Positions 59,237 through 64,000 of a DNA stretch of 64,000 nucleotides are shown one piece after another. Position 1 is the first letter of the stretch; every line of letters starts with the position of its first letter. The translations under genes were made by a program, and so were the position numbers. The notes under the pieces are model-generated. The model saw nothing but the letters and a program-made list of their open reading frames with translations, made no database searches and had not been told where the DNA came from. The stretch is from Moraxella catarrhalis (GTDB lineage Bacteria; Pseudomonadota; Gammaproteobacteria; Pseudomonadales; Moraxellaceae): assembly GCF_001632285.1 (NCBI RefSeq), contig NZ_LWAH01000013.1, positions 248,001 through 312,000 of the forward strand, written 5' to 3'.

Positions 59237-61567
59237 ATGACCTCAGCAACAAGAGACCAAAAGGTTGATGATACCACTTTTAATACCAATGCCGACCTAC
59301 AAAAACAACAATTTGAACAAGCTGCATTACACTATCATGAGCACCCACGCCCAGGTAAAATCTCTATTACACCGACCAAAAAAATTGCCAACCAACGAGA
59401 TTTGGCATTAGCATACTCGCCTGGTGTTGCTGTTCCTTGCCTTGAAATTGAAAAAAACCCCAAACTTGCCGCCAAATATACTGCACGAAACAATTTAGTT
59501 GGTGTCATTACGAATGGTACTGCTGTGCTTGGCTTGGGCAATATCGGTGCATTAGCCTCAAAACCTGTTATGGAAGGTAAAGGCGTTTTATTTAAAAAAT
59601 TTGCTGGTATTGATGTTTTTGATATTGAGATTAATCAAAATGACCCAGATAAGTTTATCGAAGCGGTCGCAAGCCTTGAGCCGACCTTTGGGGGTATTAA
59701 CCTAGAAGACATCAAAGCACCAGAGTGCTTTAAGATTGAGCGTGAATTGCGTGAACGCATGAATATTCCTGTATTTCATGATGACCAGCATGGTACAGCC
59801 ATCATTGCCGCTGCTGCTTTGTTAAATGCTCTAAAACTGGTGAATAAAGATATCGCAGACATTAAAATTGTCTGCTCGGGTGCTGGTGCTGCTGCAATCA
59901 GTTGCCTTGAGCTTATCATCGCACTTGGTGCCAAACGCTCAAATGTCTATGTGCTTGATTCTCGAGGCGTTATCACAACACGCCGTGATAACCTAGACGC
60001 CTCAAAACAGCTATTTGCCCAAGATACCAATGCGACTACTTTAAGCGAAGTGATTGATGATGCTGACTTTTTCTTAGGTCTGTCAGGTCCAGGTATTCTG
60101 ACCCAAGATATGGTTAAACGCATGGCGGGTAATCCAATCATTTTTGCACTTGCCAATCCAAATCCCGAGATTATGCCAGAGCTTGCCCATGCCGCTCGCC
60201 CAGATGTCATCATGGCAACAGGTCGCTCAGATTACCCTAACCAAGTCAATAATGCTTTGTGCTTTCCGTATATTTTCCGTGGTGCTTTAGATGTCGGTGC
60301 AACCATCGTCAATGAAGAAATGAAAATTGCGTGCGTGCACGCCATTGCTACTATGGCACATACTGAGGTTTCCTTATCCGAAACCGATAAGAATACCGAA
60401 AGCAAGCAATTTGGTCGTGAATATCTTATTCCAGGACCACTTGAGCCAAATCTCATCTTAAATATCGCCCCTGCTGTTGCAAAAGCAGCAATGGACTCTG
60501 GCGTGGCAACTCTACCCATTGAAGACTTTGATGCTTATCGCCAAACATTATCTGAGTTTGTTTATAATTCAGCCTTGGCAATGAAGCCTGTCTTTACCCA
60601 AGCCAAGCAAGCACCAAAACGAATTGTCTATGCTGAAGGCGAAGATGCCAATGTCCTGCGTGCGGTGCAAGTTGTGGTTGATGAAAATATGGCACAGCCC
60701 ATTATCATTGGTCGCCCTGATGTGATTGAAGCAAAAATCAAAGAGTTGGGTTTGCGTTTAACAATGGGTGAGCATGTTGAGGTGGTTGATATCAATAATA
60801 ACCCGAAACATGAACAATACTGGCAACATTATCATCAAGCCAACCACCGTTTGGGTGTCTCAGCTGAGCTTGCTCGCCGTGATATGCGTCGCAAAAGCTC
60901 GTTATTAGGGGCAATGATGGTTGAACAAGGCGACGCTGACGGTCTATTGTGCGGTACATTTGGTTATTATGATTTACACTTAAATTATATCCGCCGTGTC
61001 ATCGGTAAGCGTCAAGGTGTGAGTGATTACTATGCCATGAGCGGTGTGATTTTACAGGATCGTACGCTGTTTATTGCTGATCCTTATATTCATGAAAATC
61101 CAACAGCAGCACAAATTGCTGAGATGACGGTTTTGGCCGCTCAAAGCATACGCCGATTTGGTGTTGAGCCTCGTGTGGCGTTGTTGTCACATTCTGATTT
61201 TGGTACTTCTCAGCGCATCTCAGCAGTTAAGATGCGTGAAGCTTATCAAATTTTATGCAATATGAATGTTGATTTTGAGTTTGATGGCGAAATGCACGGC
61301 GATGCCGCCTTAGATGTGCGTGTCCGTGAACAAAGCCATCCATTTAGCACACTACATGGTTCAGCCAATCTACTGATTATGCCTACATTAGATGCCGCAC
61401 ACATTGCCTTTAATCTACTTAAATCAAGCAGTGGCAGCTCGGCCATCGGTCCAATTTTATTGGGTGCAGATAAGCCTGTACATATCCTAGTACCTGCATC
61501 AACAGCACGCCGTATCGTCAATATGACCGCTATTGTTGTTACAGATGCCCAAAAAGTAGATGTTTAA
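59237..61567 (+). CDS. maeB: NADP-dependent malic enzyme MaeB
   Basis: 776 residues. The N-terminal malic-enzyme part (about 1-440) has [36 protein letters not shown] and [11 protein letters not shown]; the C-terminal part (about 440-776) is a phosphotransacetylase-like domain ([24 protein letters not shown]) that senses acetyl-CoA in this class. It decarboxylates malate to pyruvate with NADPH, linking the TCA cycle to biosynthesis. Single gene with a terminator on each side. Confidence 0.97.
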   Translation: MTSATRDQKVDDTTFNTNADLQKQQFEQAALHYHEHPRPGKISITPTKKIANQRDLALAYSPGVAVPCLEIEKNPKLAAKYTARNNLVGVITNGTAVLGLGNIGALASKPVMEGKGVLFKKFAGIDVFDIEINQNDPDKFIEAVASLEPTFGGINLEDIKAPECFKIERELRERMNIPVFHDDQHGTAIIAAAALLNALKLVNKDIADIKIVCSGAGAAAISCLELIIALGAKRSNVYVLDSRGVITTRRDNLDASKQLFAQDTNATTLSEVIDDADFFLGLSGPGILTQDMVKRMAGNPIIFALANPNPEIMPELAHAARPDVIMATGRSDYPNQVNNALCFPYIFRGALDVGATIVNEEMKIACVHAIATMAHTEVSLSETDKNTESKQFGREYLIPGPLEPNLILNIAPAVAKAAMDSGVATLPIEDFDAYRQTLSEFVYNSALAMKPVFTQAKQAPKRIVYAEGEDANVLRAVQVVVDENMAQPIIIGRPDVIEAKIKELGLRLTMGEHVEVVDINNNPKHEQYWQHYHQANHRLGVSAELARRDMRRKSSLLGAMMVEQGDADGLLCGTFGYYDLHLNYIRRVIGKRQGVSDYYAMSGVILQDRTLFIADPYIHENPTAAQIAEMTVLAAQSIRRFGVEPRVALLSHSDFGTSQRISAVKMREAYQILCNMNVDFEFDGEMHGDAALDVRVREQSHPFSTLHGSANLLIMPTLDAAHIAFNLLKSSSGSSAIGPILLGADKPVHILVPASTARRIVNMTAIVVTDAQKVDV

Positions 61568-61584
61568 TTAAATCACCTAACATT

Positions 61585-61613
61585 AAATGCCAGCTTGGTT
61601 GCTGGCATTTTTT
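61585..61613 (+). terminator. Terminator of maeB
   Basis: AAATGCCAGC / GCTGGCATTT, 6-base loop, followed by T. Confidence 0.9.
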
Positions 61614-61671
61614 ATTGGATTTTTGAAAAATTATTGTTATATTTAATTATTCATCTTTATAAGGATTATCC

Positions 61672-62841
61672 ATGCAAGTATATTTGGTTGGCGGTGCTGT
61701 GCGTGATGCTGTGCTTGGCTTGCCCATTACCGATAAGGACTTTATGGTTGTGGGTGCTACGCCTCAGGTGCTGCTTGATTTGGGATTTATCCAAGTTGGG
61801 GTAGATTTTCCAGTATTTTTACATCCCAAGACACAGGCAGAGTATGCTTTGGCTCGCATTGAAAGAAAATCAGGTGTCGGCCATACCGCTTTTCAAGTAC
61901 ACGCCGATCCAAGCGTGCGTCTTGAAGAGGATCTCATTCGACGGGATTTAACCATCAATGCACTGGCGATTGAGGTTAAAGGCTTATTTGATGAGACACC
62001 CATGACAGGCAAGGTCATTGATTTTTATGGTGGGCTAACCGATATCCAAAATCGCACGCTTCGGCATGTCTCGCCTGCATTTAGTGAAGATCCACTTAGG
62101 GTGTTGCGTGTGGCAAGGTTTTTTGCCCGTTTTGCACCACTTGGGTTTAGCATTCATGATAGCACTGCCAAGCTTATGCAAGACATCGCCAAATCAGGTG
62201 AGATGAGCAGTTTAAGCCGTGAGCGTTTATACTCTGAATTTGTTAAAGCTATGCGACAGCCACAAGGCGATCAATTTATTGCCTGCCTGCACCAACTTGA
62301 CATTTTGCCCTTCATTTTGCCCACATTAGCACAGCATTTTAACACACCACAAAACCGCCAACGCACCTTCACACGACTGGCTTTAGCCTGTACGCTGAAT
62401 TTGCCTATTTTTAGTCACTTTGCGATGTTGCTAAGTGATTTGCCCAAAGATGACCTAAGCGACTGTCTGAATAGACTAAATGCTCCAAAAAGTATTCGGC
62501 AATTTATACAAACCTTTAATCATTTCCATGACACATTCATCGCTTTACCCAACATCTCAGGCAACGCTTTGCTTGAATTGCTTGAACGCACGCAAGCACA
62601 TAAAGACAGCACGAAACTGATACAGCTTTATGACGCTTGTCATGCCTACCAAGGCAGCCCTCTGAGTTATCCCAAGCAGTGGCTATTTGACGCCATTACT
62701 TGCCATCAAAGCATAAGTATTGCCGACATTGACCCAACTTTAACAAAAAAAGCCATTGGTGATGCCCTGTCATATCTTAGATGCCAAGCCTTACATAAAC
62801 TTTTAAGTAATTTTCAAAAAACATCTGTCACTAGGCTTTGA
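61672..62841 (+). CDS. cca: CCA-adding tRNA nucleotidyltransferase
   Basis: 389 residues, class II polymerase. LVGGAVRDAVLGL (4-16), metal-binding TDKDFMVVG, RRDLTINALAI (about 85-95) and the neck/body domains are present. The length fits a bacterial type 2 enzyme of the Acinetobacter group that lacks the C-terminal HD phosphohydrolase domain of E. coli; no HD motif is visible. ATG with AAGGAT upstream. A short-chain reductase follows 16 bp later. Confidence 0.94.
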   Translation: MQVYLVGGAVRDAVLGLPITDKDFMVVGATPQVLLDLGFIQVGVDFPVFLHPKTQAEYALARIERKSGVGHTAFQVHADPSVRLEEDLIRRDLTINALAIEVKGLFDETPMTGKVIDFYGGLTDIQNRTLRHVSPAFSEDPLRVLRVARFFARFAPLGFSIHDSTAKLMQDIAKSGEMSSLSRERLYSEFVKAMRQPQGDQFIACLHQLDILPFILPTLAQHFNTPQNRQRTFTRLALACTLNLPIFSHFAMLLSDLPKDDLSDCLNRLNAPKSIRQFIQTFNHFHDTFIALPNISGNALLELLERTQAHKDSTKLIQLYDACHAYQGSPLSYPKQWLFDAITCHQSISIADIDPTLTKKAIGDALSYLRCQALHKLLSNFQKTSVTRL

Positions 62842-62857
62842 CAAAAAAGGAAAAATC

Positions 62858-63625
62858 ATGATAAAAACAGCACTTATCACGGGCGGTGCCAAGCGTATTG
62901 GTGCTGCCATTACAAATCTACTACACCAACATGGCTTTAATGTCATCATTCATTACCATACCAGTCAAGCTGAGGCGGACAAATTAAGCCACACACTCAA
63001 CCAGATTCGACCAAATTCTGCAACAACGCTTTGTGCGAATTTAGACATCATTCATCACCAAGAACAACTGTCTGAATTTAGCAAACTGTGCATTGCCCAA
63101 TTTGGTCGTATTGATGCACTCATCCATAATGCGTCTAGTTTTTATCCAAGTGATTTAAACGATACACATCAAACCCTGCTTAAGCATTGGGATAATTTAT
63201 TCTTGACCAACGCCAAAGCACCGTTACTGCTTAGTCATGCCTTATTGCCTGCCCTCAAAAAATCACACGGCTGTATCGTAAGTTTATTGGATATTCATGC
63301 TGATGCTAAGCCTTTTATTGGCTATCCCATCTATAATATGGCAAAAGCAGCACACCGCATGATGGTACAAAGCCTAGCCCTCGAGCTTGCCCCTGAGATT
63401 CGGATTAATGGAGTGTCACCTGGTGTGAATATTTTCCCTGAAAATCATCATTCTTCATTTAGCCATCAAATAAAATCCGACCTCATCGCCTCTATTCCAC
63501 TTGCTCGTATTGGCACCCCAGAGGAGATTGCTCAGGCCGTCTTATTTTTACTAAAAAGCTCCTATATAACAGGGCAAATTATTGCCATCGATGGCGGTCG
63601 CAGCCTGACCTTAAAGGGTGGCTGA
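62858..63625 (+). CDS. Pteridine reductase-like short-chain dehydrogenase (FolM-like)
   Basis: 255 residues. ALITGGAKRIGAAITNLL at 5-22 binds NADPH (the Arg after Lys suits the phosphate), NASSFYPSD replaces NAG, and the active site is YNMAKAAHRM. The usual catalytic Ser lies in VSLLDIHADA, where an Asp follows as in PTR1/FolM-type pteridine reductases. It would reduce dihydromonapterin or similar pterins. Likely co-transcribed with cca. Confidence 0.85.
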   Translation: MIKTALITGGAKRIGAAITNLLHQHGFNVIIHYHTSQAEADKLSHTLNQIRPNSATTLCANLDIIHHQEQLSEFSKLCIAQFGRIDALIHNASSFYPSDLNDTHQTLLKHWDNLFLTNAKAPLLLSHALLPALKKSHGCIVSLLDIHADAKPFIGYPIYNMAKAAHRMMVQSLALELAPEIRINGVSPGVNIFPENHHSSFSHQIKSDLIASIPLARIGTPEEIAQAVLFLLKSSYITGQIIAIDGGRSLTLKGG

Positions 63626-63703
63626 TACACAGATATTAGACAGTTGGCTTAAATTTAAGATAAGATTTTTAACAATAAACCACCAAAATAATGCAAAAAA
63701 TTG

Positions 63704-63732
63704 CTGACAAATTAAAGATTTTAGGCTAAAAT
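63704..63732 (+). promoter_or_regulatory. Promoter of the amino-acid permease
   Basis: CTGACA (63704-63709), a 17-base spacer and TAAAAT (63727-63732). The leader to the start at 63925 is about 185 bases and contains no recognisable riboswitch. Confidence 0.5.
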
Positions 63733-63924
63733 TTACACGTGCTTACATGGTTATCAATTTACCGTTACATTAGGTCAAATTGGTAGCCTCTTTATTTTGT
63801 TTAACCCTTGAAATTTTCGGAGCAGATAGCCTAATCGAACAATCGCCAAATCTTTTGGTACGATGAAGCTAAGTTCTCTTTTGTGTTCGCTGCATTTATG
63901 CACACTTAAAAGGAAATACCATCG

Positions 63925-64000
63925 TTGAATACTTCTCCCACTTCAAATGTCGCTCGTCTACAGCGAAACCTTGGTTTATGGCATGTGATCATTATCGGTC
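63925..64000 (+). CDS. Amino-acid/polyamine permease, APC family (3' end missing)
   Basis: Only 25 codons are in the window. The start is probably TTG at 63925, with AGGAAA eight bases upstream; no ATG lies in frame before the conserved part. RLQRNLGLWHVIIIG matches the opening of APC-family permeases (RxLGxxHVxxIG), so an inner-membrane transporter is likely, but the substrate cannot be judged. Confidence 0.65.
   Translation, partial: MNTSPTSNVARLQRNLGLWHVIIIG

Overview
The window reads as a chromosomal segment of a Moraxella, most likely Moraxella catarrhalis or a very close relative. The reasons are an AT-rich gammaproteobacterial gene set, a FrpB/FetA-type receptor matching what I know of M. 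catarrhalis CopB, an AcrA-AcrB-OprM efflux operon, metX-metW and a MaeB-type malic enzyme. Most genes are housekeeping and densely packed, with clear intrinsic terminators at many gene ends. The species call is recognition, not a database result.

Layout. 1-7.9 kb: end of ampD, murJ, a small DUF697-like protein, fdxA, a CopD-like membrane protein, a membrane-anchored thioredoxin, then agcS and uraA on the minus strand. 8.2-11.2 kb: an AT-rich accessory block next to ileS. 11.3-17.7 kb: ileS-lspA-fkpB and metX-metW. 18-28 kb: a Sel1 protein, copB, guaB, a DsbC-like protein, hom, engB, rsmI and a yqeY-like gene. 28.1-31.5 kb: a minus-strand run yfhL / restriction enzyme / methyltransferase / trhP, where a HinP1I-like R-M pair sits between two iron-sulfur/tRNA-modification genes. 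31.8-40.3 kb: an FAD-linked dehydrogenase, a TerD protein and the RND efflux operon. 40.6-47 kb: tRNA-Cys, tRNA-Leu, trmO, fpr, a HIT protein, an unknown gene, an AI-2E family permease and a BCCT transporter. 47.5-64 kb: ilvD, hpt, a beta-lactamase-fold esterase, a MaoC/FabG/thiolase fatty-acid group, ruvB, hemB, maeB, cca, a pteridine reductase and the start of an amino-acid permease.

The most interesting region is 8177-14559. A 31-codon peptide gene (8402-8497) is followed by a terminator-like hairpin, then by three overlapping genes: a HExxH protein resembling aKG-HExxH peptide beta-hydroxylases, a cysteine-free carboxymuconolactone-decarboxylase-fold protein, and an MFS transporter. This is the architecture of a small ribosomally made, modified and exported peptide (RiPP) locus. 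It lies between a broken 5' remnant of ileS at 8177 and the intact ileS at 11272, whose first codons differ from the remnant. The block therefore probably arrived by recombination together with another ileS allele. That intact ileS carries a whole GNAT acetyltransferase domain inside its CP1 editing domain (about residues 286-433), making it about 155 residues longer than usual. One inferred model is that the peptide, or a processed form, targets IleRS and that the GNAT-IleRS is the producer's resistant or detoxifying version. This recalls the GNAT domain of MccE in microcin C immunity, but nothing in the sequence proves it.

Other regulation visible here: a terminator-like hairpin in the leader of agcS, a Fur-like site over the copB promoter, and a perfect 10-bp inverted repeat over a promoter between the divergent fabG-like and thiolase genes.
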